NCBI RefSeq assembly: GCF_022230955.1
Contig: NZ_JAKKFI010000044.1
Span: forward strand, 1 to 64,000
Length of the DNA: 64,000 nt
Direction: 5' to 3'
Source: Micromonospora cabrerizensis
GTDB lineage: Bacteria > Actinomycetota > Actinomycetes > Mycobacteriales > Micromonosporaceae
The notes beneath the pieces are model-generated. The model did not search any database and was not told where the DNA came from. It saw nothing but the letters and a program-made list of their open reading frames with translations. The position numbers and the translations under genes were made by a program. Of the stretch, positions 50,387 to 59,833 are shown in pieces (the stretch's first letter is position 1; each line of letters begins with the position of its first letter).

Positions 50387-53300
50387 ATGCTGACCATCAT
50401 CTGGGCAGCGCTGGCGGCCCGCCGGGCGCAGGCCATGGCCGTGCTCCTGCTCGCGTTGCTCGCCAGTGCCGCCGCCGCGGCGGCACCAACCTACGTCGCC
50501 GCGGCCGGGCAGGCCCTGTGGCGCTACGAACTGTCCACCGCGCCGCCGAGCGAGCTTCGGCTGCGATTCGCCGCTGCTGTCGAATATCCGGGGATGCCCG
50601 GCGATCCCACCGGGACGGCGTCGGTGTTCGTGGACAAGGTCCGGCAGTTGACGCCGGCCGGGTTCGACGTCGTCCTGGGCGCCCAGAGCGGCGGTGTCGC
50701 CGCCAGTCGTGCCGGCACGGTGACCTCGAACCTGAACTATCGGGCGGGGGTCTGCGAGCGGGTCACCGTGACCGGAGCCTGCCCCCGGGCCACCTCGAGG
50801 GGTCAGCTCCCCGAGGTGATGGTCAGCACGCACACCGCGGCGCGGCTCGGTGTCGCCGTCGGGGACCAGTTCACATTCGGCGCGGTGCCGGTGCGGGTGG
50901 CCGGCGTCTACCAACCGCTCGACGTGCGGGACCCGTTCTGGCTCGGCCAGGAGTTCATCCGGCCACCGGCGAGCGGCTCGGGTAGCACGTCGATCCCGGG
51001 GAGCGCCGAGGACGCCATCTTCAGCGCCAATGCCTCGCCCCTCGTCGACGATCAGGTGATCCTGTTCCGGCCGACGGCCGATCTCTATGCCACCGAGCAG
51101 TTGTTGGACAACCAATCGATGGAGGACCTGCGGGCGGCGGTCGCCGTGGTGCAGCGCGACGGGGAGCGTGAAAGTTTCGGGGCCGGCACCAGCCTGCCCA
51201 GTCTGTTGGACCGCGTCACGCTGCAGCGCGGGCAGCTGGCCGACGGCGTGACGCTGGGCGCGGGGCTGCTCGTCCTGCTCTGCTGGCTGGTCCTCTTCGT
51301 CGCGGTTGGTTCGGCGGCGGACCAGCGGCGACCGGAGCAGGGTCTGCTCCTGCTCCGCGGGGTGCAACGCCGACGACTGTGGGCGCTGGCGGTCGGCGAG
51401 CACGCCGTGCCGGTGCTGGTCGCGATTCCCCTCGGCTGCCTGGCCGGTCTGGCGGCTGCCAAACTGCTCGCCGCGCACACTCTTCCGGCCCGCGCCGACG
51501 TCGCGGTGGACGCCACCACGATCGGCTTCGCCACCATCGGCGCCGTCGGCGCACTCGCCGCGGTGCTGCTGGCCCAGGTGCGGATGATGTCCGCGCCGGT
51601 CGTCGACCTGCTGCGTCGGGTGCCGGCACGGGTACGAGGGTGGCGGGCGACCATCGGTGACGTCGTCGCGGTGTCCATCGCCGTGGCCGCCGTGGTGCAG
51701 GTGCGCTCCGGCGGATCGCCCAGTGGCCTGGCGTTGGTGGCGCCGGTCGCCGGAGCGCTCGCCGCAGGTGTGCTGCTGGCGCGGATCGCGATGATCGCCG
51801 GCGCCGCGGTGGGTGCGGCGCTGCTTGCGCGCGGCCGGACGGCGGTCGGCCTCGCCCTGGTGCAGGTCGCCCGGCAACCGCGGTTCCGGCCCCTGATCGC
51901 CCTGCTCACCGTGGTCGTCGCCATGCTCGCCTTCACCGTCGCGACGAGTGAGATCGCCTCGGCCGCCTACCGGGACCGGGCAATGGTCGAGGTCGGCGCG
52001 CCCCGCGTCGTCGAGGTCGACGCGACGTCCCGTTCACACCTGTTGACAGCCGTGCGGGCGGTGGATCCCGAAGGCGGGTTCGCGATGGCCGCGGTGGTGT
52101 CGGGTACGCCCGACGCGGCCGGCACACCGCTGCTGGCCGTGGACTCCGACCGGCTGGCGACGGTGGCCGCGCCGCATCCGTCCTACGGCGTGCCCCTGGC
52201 GGACGTCGCACGAGACATCCGCCCGGCCGCACCGGGAACACCGGTGCAGTTCCGAGGACAACAGCTCATCATGGCTGCCTCCGCCGACTTCGACGCCGAG
52301 ATCTTCGCCGGAAATCGGGTCCGCCTGGCCATCACGATCTCCGCAAGGAACGGCACCCGGGTGGTCCTCGCCCGCGAGGACATCAAGCCCGGCCAGAGGG
52401 ATTACGACCTCCAGGTGCCCGAGTGCGCGCAGGATTGCCGGATTGCCAAGATCGAAGTTGATGCTCCAGTGGTGGCCCGGCCACTCAAGGTCCACTTCGA
52501 GGAGCTGCGCACCGCCCAAGCCGACGGCGAAGGCGAGGCTGTCGTGCTGACCGGCGCGCAGCTCGCCGATCTGCAACGGTGGCGGCTGCTCGACACGGAC
52601 AGCACGCGTCTCAGCGCCGGGAGCGGAAAGAAGGCGGGACTGGTCCTCGATGTCGAGGAGAACCGGCGGGCAAGGCCGGCCGGCGTCGCTGTCGTCGATG
52701 CGCCGTTCCCGCTGCCGGTCTACCTGACCCGCTCGAAGGGGACGGCGCTGGGCGGGTCCCATCCGTACGACGGTGTCGACGGGACACCGACCAACGGCTC
52801 GGTTCGCGGCCTGGCCGATCATTTGCCGCGGCTCGGTGGCTCCGGCCTGATCGCCGACCTGGAGTACGCGGATCGACTCGCCGTCGCCAGCCAGAACGGC
52901 AACGAGGAGGTCTGGTTGGCGCGGTCGGCTCCCGCCGACGTCCTCGACCGGCTTCGCGCCCAGGGTCTGGTCGTGCGGGGTGAGAAGACGATCAGTCAGG
53001 TACGAGAGGATTTCGATCGGCAGGGAGCGGCGTTGGCACTGCGCTTCAACATGTTCGCCGCGCTGGCCGGGGTGCTGATCGGGGCGGCCGGCCTGGTGGC
53101 GACGGCTTCCGCCGAGCAACGCGCCCGGGTGGCCATGCTGGTGGCGCTCCGCCGGCAGGGGCTGCCACCACGTGCCGTGCGTGGCGGTTACGGCTGGCCG
53201 GTCGCGTTCGCGGCCGGGTCCGGCGCTCTCGTCACGCTGCTGATCTGGCTTCTCACCCGCAGCGGGCAGCGTCTGTTCAGTGACGGCCGCTCGCCCGTCC

Positions 53301-53431
53301 CGTTACCCGAGTGGCCGGACCTCGGCCGGCTGCTGTTGTTCGTGGTGCCGGCGGTCGCCCTGTTCGCCCTCACGGCGGTCGTGCTCGGTCGGCTCGTCGC
53401 CGCCTCGGTGGCCCGCCGGAGCGGTCGATGA
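50387..53431 (+). CDS. FtsX-like ABC permease, duplicated core
   Basis: A 1014-residue membrane protein. An N-terminal helix (MAVLLLALLASAAAAAAPTY) leads into an extracellular domain, then a helix cluster about 285-470 (TLGAGLLVLLCWLVLFVAVG and others), a further helix about 505-525, a second extracellular domain, and a final four-helix set about 880-1010 (MFAALAGVLIGAAGLVATAS, then VALFALTAVVLGRLVAASVA). This is a fused two-unit FtsX/MacB-type permease, likely exporting lipoprotein-like or peptide cargo or transmitting force. Start ATG 50387. Its TGA overlaps the ATG of the second ATPase. Substrate unknown. Confidence 0.85.
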   Translation: MLTIIWAALAARRAQAMAVLLLALLASAAAAAAPTYVAAAGQALWRYELSTAPPSELRLRFAAAVEYPGMPGDPTGTASVFVDKVRQLTPAGFDVVLGAQSGGVAASRAGTVTSNLNYRAGVCERVTVTGACPRATSRGQLPEVMVSTHTAARLGVAVGDQFTFGAVPVRVAGVYQPLDVRDPFWLGQEFIRPPASGSGSTSIPGSAEDAIFSANASPLVDDQVILFRPTADLYATEQLLDNQSMEDLRAAVAVVQRDGERESFGAGTSLPSLLDRVTLQRGQLADGVTLGAGLLVLLCWLVLFVAVGSAADQRRPEQGLLLLRGVQRRRLWALAVGEHAVPVLVAIPLGCLAGLAAAKLLAAHTLPARADVAVDATTIGFATIGAVGALAAVLLAQVRMMSAPVVDLLRRVPARVRGWRATIGDVVAVSIAVAAVVQVRSGGSPSGLALVAPVAGALAAGVLLARIAMIAGAAVGAALLARGRTAVGLALVQVARQPRFRPLIALLTVVVAMLAFTVATSEIASAAYRDRAMVEVGAPRVVEVDATSRSHLLTAVRAVDPEGGFAMAAVVSGTPDAAGTPLLAVDSDRLATVAAPHPSYGVPLADVARDIRPAAPGTPVQFRGQQLIMAASADFDAEIFAGNRVRLAITISARNGTRVVLAREDIKPGQRDYDLQVPECAQDCRIAKIEVDAPVVARPLKVHFEELRTAQADGEGEAVVLTGAQLADLQRWRLLDTDSTRLSAGSGKKAGLVLDVEENRRARPAGVAVVDAPFPLPVYLTRSKGTALGGSHPYDGVDGTPTNGSVRGLADHLPRLGGSGLIADLEYADRLAVASQNGNEEVWLARSAPADVLDRLRAQGLVVRGEKTISQVREDFDRQGAALALRFNMFAALAGVLIGAAGLVATASAEQRARVAMLVALRRQGLPPRAVRGGYGWPVAFAAGSGALVTLLIWLLTRSGQRLFSDGRSPVPLPEWPDLGRLLLFVVPAVALFALTAVVLGRLVAASVARRSGR

Positions 53432-54366
53432 CCGCCGCGCGGCAGGACGAGCCGGTGACCGCCACACCGTCGGCCGGCGGTGTGGCCGTCACGTGCCACC
53501 GGCTGATTCACATCTACCCCACCGCCACCGGTGACGTCGTCGCTCTCTCCGGGGTGGATCTGACCATCGCGGCCGGCGAGATGCTGGCGCTGGTGGGCCC
53601 GTCCGGCTCTGGCAAGTCCACGTTGGTGGCGATCCTCGGCGGGCTCATGCAACCCTCCGCCGGACGGGTCCACGTGGGCGACCACGAGCTGTCCCGACTC
53701 CCCTCCAAGGGCCTGGCCGCCCTTCGCGGGGCCACGGTCGGCACGGTGCTCCAGGGCGCCGAACGCAACCTGCTGCCGTACCTGTCGCTGTCGCGCAACA
53801 TCTGGTTGGCGCAGCGACCCGCGGCGCGCCTCTCCGGGCGCCGGCTCGACCCGCCGGAGGCGATCCTGGACCTGGTCGGTCTCGCCGGTGCCGGCGCACG
53901 GCGGGTGGGCGACCTGACCCCGGGGCAGCGTCAACGGGCCGCTCTGGCGCAGGGGCTCGCCGCCGGGCCCGGCCTGCTCCTGGTCGACGAGCCGACCAGT
54001 CAGCTCGACGTGGCCGGTCGCGACGAGGTGCTCGCGGCACTGGCCACCGTCAACGCGCAGCGGGGCACCACGGTGGTCGTGGTGACCCATGACGGCGAGG
54101 TGGGTGCCCAGCTCGGCCGAGCGGTCACCATCCGCGACGGCCGGGTCGGCGCCGAGGGGCGTGACGGCCGGGACTTCGCCGTGGTGGCCGGCGACGGCAC
54201 GATCCAGTTGCCGCCGGAGACGTCGGCGGCCTTCCCGGCCGGGACGTTGTTCGAGGTCGACCACACCGACCGGTCGATCACTCTGCGCGCCGTGGCCACC
54301 CCGTCGTCCCTGGGCGGGAACGACGGGGTGGCTAGCGTCAGCGGTGAGCCTGACCACGCCGCCTGA
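53428..54366 (+). CDS. ABC transporter ATPase, second, degenerate signature
   Basis: A 312-residue ATPase. Walker A GPSGSGKST and Walker B LLLVDEPTSQLD are intact, but the signature reads LTPGQRQRAALA instead of LSGGQ. The Q-loop region is TVLQGAERNLLPYLSLSRNI. A ~85-residue C-terminal extension (IQLPPETSAAFPAGTLFEVD) is unusual for the class. It overlaps the permease gene (ATGA). With the canonical ATPase at 49659, it may form a heterodimeric NBD pair with one degenerate site. Confidence 0.88.
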   Translation: MTAARQDEPVTATPSAGGVAVTCHRLIHIYPTATGDVVALSGVDLTIAAGEMLALVGPSGSGKSTLVAILGGLMQPSAGRVHVGDHELSRLPSKGLAALRGATVGTVLQGAERNLLPYLSLSRNIWLAQRPAARLSGRRLDPPEAILDLVGLAGAGARRVGDLTPGQRQRAALAQGLAAGPGLLLVDEPTSQLDVAGRDEVLAALATVNAQRGTTVVVVTHDGEVGAQLGRAVTIRDGRVGAEGRDGRDFAVVAGDGTIQLPPETSAAFPAGTLFEVDHTDRSITLRAVATPSSLGGNDGVASVSGEPDHAA

Positions 54367-54380
54367 AGGGCCCGGACGGC

Positions 54381-55694
54381 TCAGTTCACCGTCGCGGCGG
54401 CCCGCGCCTTCAGCCGGCGCAGCTCGTCGGCGGACATCAACCAGGTGGAGTTCGTCGTGCCCAGACCGAGGAGCACCTGGTCGAACGCGTTGCCGTCGTT
54501 GTCGTCGGTGTAGCAGACGCTCACCTCACCCCAGGGCGACGCGGCGACGGCGAAGTGCTCCTGACGACCGGTCGTGGTCTGGCTCAACGCCTGGGCGGCC
54601 AGCCGGCCCGTGGACGTGCCGTCCGGGTTGAGGCCGCGCGCCCAGACGTCCGGGTTGGCACCCGACACCGTCCAGCCCACCACGACGTTGTCCTGGTCGT
54701 CGATGCCGACCCCCGGAGCGATGGCGCCGGCCCCGCTGGAGACCTCGACCTCACCGTGCCGGGCGGTGCCGGCCGTGGTGAACGAACGCGCCCAGACACC
54801 CCGTGCGCCGGTGTGGTCGGATTCCCAGCCGACGGTGAAGTCACCGGCGAAGTTCGCCGCGACCGAGGCGCGCTGCTGCTGCCCCCCGCTCTGCGCGTTG
54901 GCCGTCCGCCGCGAGAGCACCACCGCACCGTTGGCGCGGGCCAGCCGGGTCAGACCGATGTTGTACGACCCGTTCGCGTCGGCGTCCTCGTCCCAGACCA
55001 CCAGCGCCTCGCCGGACGCCGACACGGCCACGTCGGGGCGGTGGTGCGCGCCCGTGGTCTGCGAGGCCGTCACCTCGTACCCCTTGGTGGTGGGCCCGGT
55101 GAAGCCGGCGGCCTTGACGGTGGCGGGAGCGGTGCCCTGCACGTCCTCCCACACCACGGCGAACCCGACAGCGGCGGTGGTCGGCGCGCCGTCGGGGTCG
55201 ACAGCGACCTTCGGCCAGATCTGCTGCCCGGCGTCGCTGGCGTTGGCCTGCCCCGAGCCGAGCACGGCGCCGGTGGGCGAGACCACGCGGTACTGGATGT
55301 TGTAGACGCCGTTGCCGTCCCCGTCGGCGGCCCAGACGACAACGGCGTTGCCCCGGTCGTCGAGCCCGACGTCGGGGCTGATGTGCCGCCAGGCGGCCCC
55401 ACTGGTGCCGCCGGTGGAGAGCTTCAGCTCGTAGCCGGGCGTCCCGTCGCGGAACAACCGCAGGTAGATCTCACTGTGCGTGTCGTCCTCGGGGGCGGTG
55501 CTGTCCCGGTCGTCCTCCCACGCCACCGCGACCTGACCGTTGCGGTTCATGGCGATGGCGGGCAGGTCCTGGTCGCCGGTGGCCACGCTGTTCGCGGTGG
55601 CCCAGGTGACCGCCTCGGCGGTCATGGCGGTCGGAGCTGGCACGACGTTCGGCACCAGCAGGGAGGCGGTGAGCAGTGCGGCGATTGCGGTCAT
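54381..55694 (-). CDS. secreted propeller-like repeat protein
   Basis: A 437-residue exported protein with a short signal (MTAIAALLTASLLVPNVVPA). The body contains about seven similar ~50-residue units with D-x-x-P-x-V/I-A-x-x-x-x-G, then V-V-W-x-D or VAWEDD and a D-x-D-GNG turn: for example DQDLPAIAMNRNGQVAVAWE, SPDVGLDDRGNAVVVWAADG and RPDVAVSASGEALVVWDEDA. This looks like a beta-propeller. No catalytic motif was recognised. ATG 55694 follows AAAGGAGAACCACG. It starts 12 bp after the PhoD gene on the same strand, so it is co-expressed with a phosphatase/phosphodiesterase. Confidence 0.8.
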   Translation of the reverse strand: MTAIAALLTASLLVPNVVPAPTAMTAEAVTWATANSVATGDQDLPAIAMNRNGQVAVAWEDDRDSTAPEDDTHSEIYLRLFRDGTPGYELKLSTGGTSGAAWRHISPDVGLDDRGNAVVVWAADGDGNGVYNIQYRVVSPTGAVLGSGQANASDAGQQIWPKVAVDPDGAPTTAAVGFAVVWEDVQGTAPATVKAAGFTGPTTKGYEVTASQTTGAHHRPDVAVSASGEALVVWDEDADANGSYNIGLTRLARANGAVVLSRRTANAQSGGQQQRASVAANFAGDFTVGWESDHTGARGVWARSFTTAGTARHGEVEVSSGAGAIAPGVGIDDQDNVVVGWTVSGANPDVWARGLNPDGTSTGRLAAQALSQTTTGRQEHFAVAASPWGEVSVCYTDDNDGNAFDQVLLGLGTTNSTWLMSADELRRLKARAAATVN

Positions 55695-55706
55695 CGTGGT
55701 TCTCCT

Positions 55707-57233
55707 TTACCCGGCCTGGAGGCCGGGCTGGCCGTCGAGGATGACGAACGAGCGCACGGTGGACGCCGCGGCGCCGTGCTCGGTCACCGTGTTGAGCGCG
55801 CGGAAGTCCGCGCGGACCTGGCTGCGGCTGATCGTGGTACGCACGTATCCGCGCCGGTCCGAGTGGAACCTCAGGTGCGGGTTGGTCGCCGCGTTCGGGA
55901 TGGTGGTGCTGCCGGTGCCGTTGCCGGCGGAGGTGATCGAGGTGCAGACCAGCTCGGTGCCGATGGTGGCGGACGACGGGTTGGCGTAGTCGGCCTTGAG
56001 GTCGTTGGCCCACGACTTGTGCACGTCCCCGGTGAGCACCAGCGGGTTACGCACCCCGCGCTGCTGCCATCCGGTCTGGATCCGGCTGCGGGAGGCCCGG
56101 TAGCCGTCCCACGCGTCCATGCTCGCCGCCCCGGCCGCGTCGAACTGGCGGGCGAAGAAGACCTGCTGGCCGAGGATGTCCCAGGTGCCGTAGCGCTGGG
56201 CCAGCCCGTCGAGCAGCCACGCCTCCTGGGTCGCCCCGGTCAGGGACCGCGAGGCCAGGTCGGCGTCGGCGCAGACCTTCCAGCCGTCACCGCACGCCTG
56301 GTCGTCGCGGAACTGCCGGGTGTCGAGCATGTGGAACGTCGCGAGCTGTCCCCACCGGACACGCCGGTACAGCGGGATGCTGTTGCCGCTCGCGGCGGAG
56401 GCCGGCCGCAGGGGCATGTTCTCGTAGTAGGCCTTGTACGCGGCGGCGCGTCGGGCGGTCCACTGCGCGGCGGTCAACGTGGGGCTGCTGTCGTTGCGGA
56501 CCATGTTGGCGTAGTTGTTCTCCACCTCGTGGTCGTCCGGCACGACGAGCCAGGGTGCCGCGGCGTGCGCCGCCTGGAGGTCGGGGTCGGACTTGTAGAG
56601 CGCGTACCGGCGGCGGTAGTCGGCGAGCGACACGATCTCCGCACCGACGTGCTGCCGTACGGCGGAGGTGTTGACGCCACCCTCGTAGATATAGTCGCCC
56701 AGGTGCAGGATGAGCCCGGGGTTGTCCTCGGCCATCCGCCGATACGCCGTGTAGTAGCCGGCCTCGTAGTGGGCGCAGGAGGCGAAGGCCATCACCAGGT
56801 CACGGCCGAAGCTGCCCGGCGCCGGGGCGGTCCGGGTCCGCCCGACCGGGGAGATCTGGCCCTGGGCCCGGAACCGGTAGTAGTAGTCGGAGTCGGCGGC
56901 GAGCCCGCCCGCGATCGCGTGCACCGAGTGGGCGTCCGCGTAGCGGGCGACCACCGACCCCGAGGCGACCAGCGAGGTGAACCGGTCGGTGGTGGACACC
57001 TGCCACTCGACGGTCACATCGGCGTTGGCCATGCCGCCCTGACCGTCGGCGTTGAGCGGAGAGGGTGCCAGCCGGGTCCAGAGGACCACGCTGTCGGGCG
57101 TCGGGTCACCGGACGCCACACCGAGCTTGAAGGGGTACGGCACCGCGGCGTGGGCACCCTGGCGGGGTGTCACCGCGACACCGGCGGCCACGAGTCCACT
57201 GAGGACGAAGATGCGACGGCTCAGCCTTGTCAT
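55707..57233 (-). CDS. phoD: alkaline phosphatase D (PhoD), Tat-exported
   Basis: A 508-residue phosphatase/phosphodiesterase. The N-terminus MTRLSRRIFVLSGLVAAGVA is a twin-arginine signal (SRRIFV). The PhoD features include LGVASGDPTPDSVVLWTRLA, HLGDYIYEGG and VPDDHEVENNYANM (metal-binding), and VLTGDVHKSWANDLK. It releases inorganic phosphate from phosphomono- and diesters outside the cell, using Ca2+/Fe3+. ATG 57233 is chosen over the TTG two codons upstream, which touches the GAGG site. No Pho box was recognised in the 117-bp upstream gap, which contains the terminator of the preceding gene. Confidence 0.92.
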   Translation of the reverse strand: MTRLSRRIFVLSGLVAAGVAVTPRQGAHAAVPYPFKLGVASGDPTPDSVVLWTRLAPSPLNADGQGGMANADVTVEWQVSTTDRFTSLVASGSVVARYADAHSVHAIAGGLAADSDYYYRFRAQGQISPVGRTRTAPAPGSFGRDLVMAFASCAHYEAGYYTAYRRMAEDNPGLILHLGDYIYEGGVNTSAVRQHVGAEIVSLADYRRRYALYKSDPDLQAAHAAAPWLVVPDDHEVENNYANMVRNDSSPTLTAAQWTARRAAAYKAYYENMPLRPASAASGNSIPLYRRVRWGQLATFHMLDTRQFRDDQACGDGWKVCADADLASRSLTGATQEAWLLDGLAQRYGTWDILGQQVFFARQFDAAGAASMDAWDGYRASRSRIQTGWQQRGVRNPLVLTGDVHKSWANDLKADYANPSSATIGTELVCTSITSAGNGTGSTTIPNAATNPHLRFHSDRRGYVRTTISRSQVRADFRALNTVTEHGAAASTVRSFVILDGQPGLQAG

Positions 57234-57313
57234 GGTCAACAGCCTCGGGAACGTCGATGAACGGCGATGGGTTCGGCGCGGAATCCCGCGTGACGGGATG
57301 CTGTCCGCACCAA

Positions 57314-57336
57314 GGCGGTCAGGTGTCCTGACCGCC
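57314..57336 (-). terminator. hairpin after TolB-like gene
   Basis: GGCGGTCAGG and CCTGACCGCC are exact arms around TGT, 15 bp beyond the stop of the minus-strand gene and before PhoD. Confidence 0.7.
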
Positions 57337-57350
57337 GGGGGCCGTTTCCG

Positions 57351-58334
57351 TCAGGTGAGCGGGGACGGCGACTCGGCGCCGGGGATGACCAGCCTCGGGG
57401 TGCCGGACCCGTCCGCCGGGACGCTCCACACGTCCGGACGACCGTCGCTCTGCCGCAGGGTGTAGGCCAGCGTGGACCCGTCGAGCCAGGCTGCCTGGTC
57501 GTCGACGCTGGTCGTCTCGGCCGTCGCGGTGACCCGCATGGTCGTCAGGTCGAGGACCGACAGACGCCACCCCTTCGCCGGGTCGGCGTCGATCGCCTCC
57601 TTGAACGCGAGCCGGGTGCCGTCCGGTGACAGCGACGGGCACTCGACGTTCTCCTTCAGTGTCTCGACCGTGCGAGCCGCGAGGTCACCCCGGACGAGGT
57701 ACCTCCTGCCCCCGGTCGACAGGGTCGCGTAGAAGCGGTTGTCGTCGGCGGTGAAGGTGACACCCCAGTAGTTGACGTCCGGGTGACGGTAGCTGCGGCC
57801 GTTCAGCGTGACCGCGAACTCCTCGAGTGAGGCCACGGTGACCCCGGTGGTGGTGTCGAGGATGCCGGTGCGGGTGGAGAAGCCGCTGGAGGTGTACGAG
57901 TCGCCACCGACGAACGTCGTCCAGGAGACCATCCGGCCGGAGGCCGAGACCCGGGCCCGGTTCGGCAGGCCCGGCACGCTGATCGCCCGCGTCTGGCGCA
58001 GCGCCACGTCGAGCACGACCATCTGGTACGACCACGCGGTCTCCGGCTTCAGGCAGACACCGGTGCCGGCGGCGGCGTACACCCGGAGGCATTCCAGGCC
58101 GGAGACCGTACGCGACCCGGCGGGGTCGGCCGTCGCGACGGTGGACACGTACCGGTCGGTGATCGCCAACAGGCGCGGGCCGGGTGTCAGGGTGACCGCC
58201 TGGTCGCCGGTGGCGGGAGGCGGCGGCGGGGCGGGCTCCGCCGCCATGGCCACGTAGCCGGCCGCCACGCTGCCCAGCAGCACGGCCGAGGCGACCACCA
58301 CGCCGATCTTGGCTCGGGTCGAAATCGCGGTCAT
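57351..58334 (-). CDS. secreted TolB-like beta-propeller protein
   Basis: A 327-residue exported protein. A signal anchor (AKIGVVVASAVLLGSVAAGY) precedes PAPPPPPATG and a series of WD40/TolB-type strands: CPSLSPDGTRLAFKEAIDAD, SWTTFVGGDSYTSSGFSTRT, QAAWLDGSTLAYTLRQSDGR and PDVWSVPADGSGTPRLVI. The SPDG-x-x-LAF motif is diagnostic of TolB-like propellers. It is probably a binding or scaffold component. The ATG overlaps the TGA of the MFS gene (ATGA), an unusual coupling of a transporter with a surface propeller. Confidence 0.82.
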   Translation of the reverse strand: MTAISTRAKIGVVVASAVLLGSVAAGYVAMAAEPAPPPPPATGDQAVTLTPGPRLLAITDRYVSTVATADPAGSRTVSGLECLRVYAAAGTGVCLKPETAWSYQMVVLDVALRQTRAISVPGLPNRARVSASGRMVSWTTFVGGDSYTSSGFSTRTGILDTTTGVTVASLEEFAVTLNGRSYRHPDVNYWGVTFTADDNRFYATLSTGGRRYLVRGDLAARTVETLKENVECPSLSPDGTRLAFKEAIDADPAKGWRLSVLDLTTMRVTATAETTSVDDQAAWLDGSTLAYTLRQSDGRPDVWSVPADGSGTPRLVIPGAESPSPLT

Positions 58335-59611
58335 CGGGGCACCTTCCGGTTGATCAGACGGGACGGGGAGGCCAGCAGGAGGAGCGTGCCGACCAGGACC
58401 CCGGCGACGGCGACGGCCGCCGCGCGGATCGCGTTCTCCGGTCCCCACGCCTGCCAGGCGAGACCGAACAGAACGGAGGAGACGAGGTACGCCAGTGCCT
58501 GCCCGGTCTGCACGAGCGCGATCCCGGTGGTCCGCAGCCGCGCCGGCAGCACCGGGCCGGCGAGCGCGATGAGCACGCCGTCGGTGGCCGCGTAGAAGGC
58601 GCCGTACAGCGCCAGCGTCAGCGCGATCAGGGGCCAACCGTCGACCGGGCCGGCCAGCAGCAGGTACGTCACACCGAGGGCGGTGTAGCCGCCGATCACC
58701 ACGGGCAGACGGCCGATCCGGTCGGCGAGTACGCCGAGCGGGGCGGCGAGCAGCAGGTAGGCCAGGCTGGTCCCCACTGCGAGCAGCGGAAACCAGCGCA
58801 GGCCGAGGTCCTCCCGGCGTTGCAGCAACAAGTAGACGAAGCCGTCGCCGATGGTGGCCAACCCGAGCATCGCCGCGGCCAGCACCAGGCGGCGGGCGGG
58901 TTTACTGCGCAGCAGGCCGAAGGCCTCGCGGACGGAGACGGTCGGTTCGCTCGGCCCCTCCGTCGGCCCGCCGTCCGGACGCTCGCGGACGAAGAGCACG
59001 AGCACGACCACGGCCAGGGCGGCGACGCAGAAGCTGGTGACGAAGACCGCGTCGTAGGACTGCCCGACGACCAGCAGGACCGCGAACGCGGCGAGCGGCC
59101 CGAGGAACGCTCCGACGCTGTCCATCGCCCGGTGCACCCCGAATGCCCGACCCAGCGCCTCCGGTGGGGTAGAGAGCGTGATCAGCGCGTCGCGCGGCGC
59201 GCTGCGTACACCCTTGCCGAGCCGGTCGACGGCGATGACGGCGCCGATCGCCGGAATCGACCGGCCGGCGAGCAGCAGGCCGAGTTTCGCGACCGCCGAG
59301 AGCGTGTAGCCGATGCCGGCGATCAGCTTTCGCCGCCGGAACCGGTCGGCGGCGAAACCACCGACGACCCGCAGCAACGCGGTGGCGCCGGTGTGGACGC
59401 CGTCGAGCACGCCGAAGGCCACCGGGCTGAGTTGCAGGCCCAGCACCAGATAGAGGGGCAGGACGGCGGCTACCATCTCGGCCGAGACGTCGGTGATCAG
59501 GCTGACCGTGCCGAGTGCGACGACGTTGCCGCTGACCAACGCGAACCGTCGGCGCCGTGGCCCGGGCCCGGGTGGGTCGGCGGCCGGCCGGGAGACGGTC
59601 GACAGGTACAC
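58331..59611 (-). CDS. MFS transporter
   Basis: A 426-residue, 12-helix major-facilitator protein. The loop 2-3 motif GGFAADRFRRRKLIAGIGYT, its C-half counterpart GVLADRIGRLPVVIGGYTAL, and DRLGKGVRSAPRDALI are visible. The last motif resembles MFS members annotated as drug or metal-type exporters of actinobacteria; substrate unknown. A start at GTG 59611 is preferred because GAGGAG lies 6 bases upstream; the ATG at 59617 abuts that site. It is coupled to the TolB-like gene. The divergent metallophosphatase shares the promoter region. Confidence 0.85.
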   Translation of the reverse strand: MYLSTVSRPAADPPGPGPRRRRFALVSGNVVALGTVSLITDVSAEMVAAVLPLYLVLGLQLSPVAFGVLDGVHTGATALLRVVGGFAADRFRRRKLIAGIGYTLSAVAKLGLLLAGRSIPAIGAVIAVDRLGKGVRSAPRDALITLSTPPEALGRAFGVHRAMDSVGAFLGPLAAFAVLLVVGQSYDAVFVTSFCVAALAVVVLVLFVRERPDGGPTEGPSEPTVSVREAFGLLRSKPARRLVLAAAMLGLATIGDGFVYLLLQRREDLGLRWFPLLAVGTSLAYLLLAAPLGVLADRIGRLPVVIGGYTALGVTYLLLAGPVDGWPLIALTLALYGAFYAATDGVLIALAGPVLPARLRTTGIALVQTGQALAYLVSSVLFGLAWQAWGPENAIRAAAVAVAGVLVGTLLLLASPSRLINRKVPR

Positions 59612-59727
59612 GAGCATCTCCTCGGGTCGACGACTGACGGTCAGCCATCGTGGCGACCGGGTCGCGAGGGCCGCAAGGGACAGTGGCGGTCAAGCAGACA
59701 TGCGACGGATGAACAAGCGACAAACAT

Positions 59728-59739
59728 CGAAAAGTTTCG
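59728..59739. promoter_or_regulatory. palindrome CGAAA-AG-TTTCG, candidate LacI-type operator
   Basis: A 5-2-5 palindrome lies in the 222-bp gap between the divergent MFS (59611) and metallophosphatase (59834) genes. The CGAAA/TTTCG half-site pattern is common in LacI-family operators of actinobacteria. Which gene it serves is unclear. Confidence 0.45.
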
Positions 59740-59833
59740 CTGCTTGAGCGTACTGTTCATCTGGCGGCAGTGCGTCGGTTCATCGGCCTTCCTACATTCC
59801 TTGCGCTCTTCACCCGCAGAGAAGGAGTCCTGG

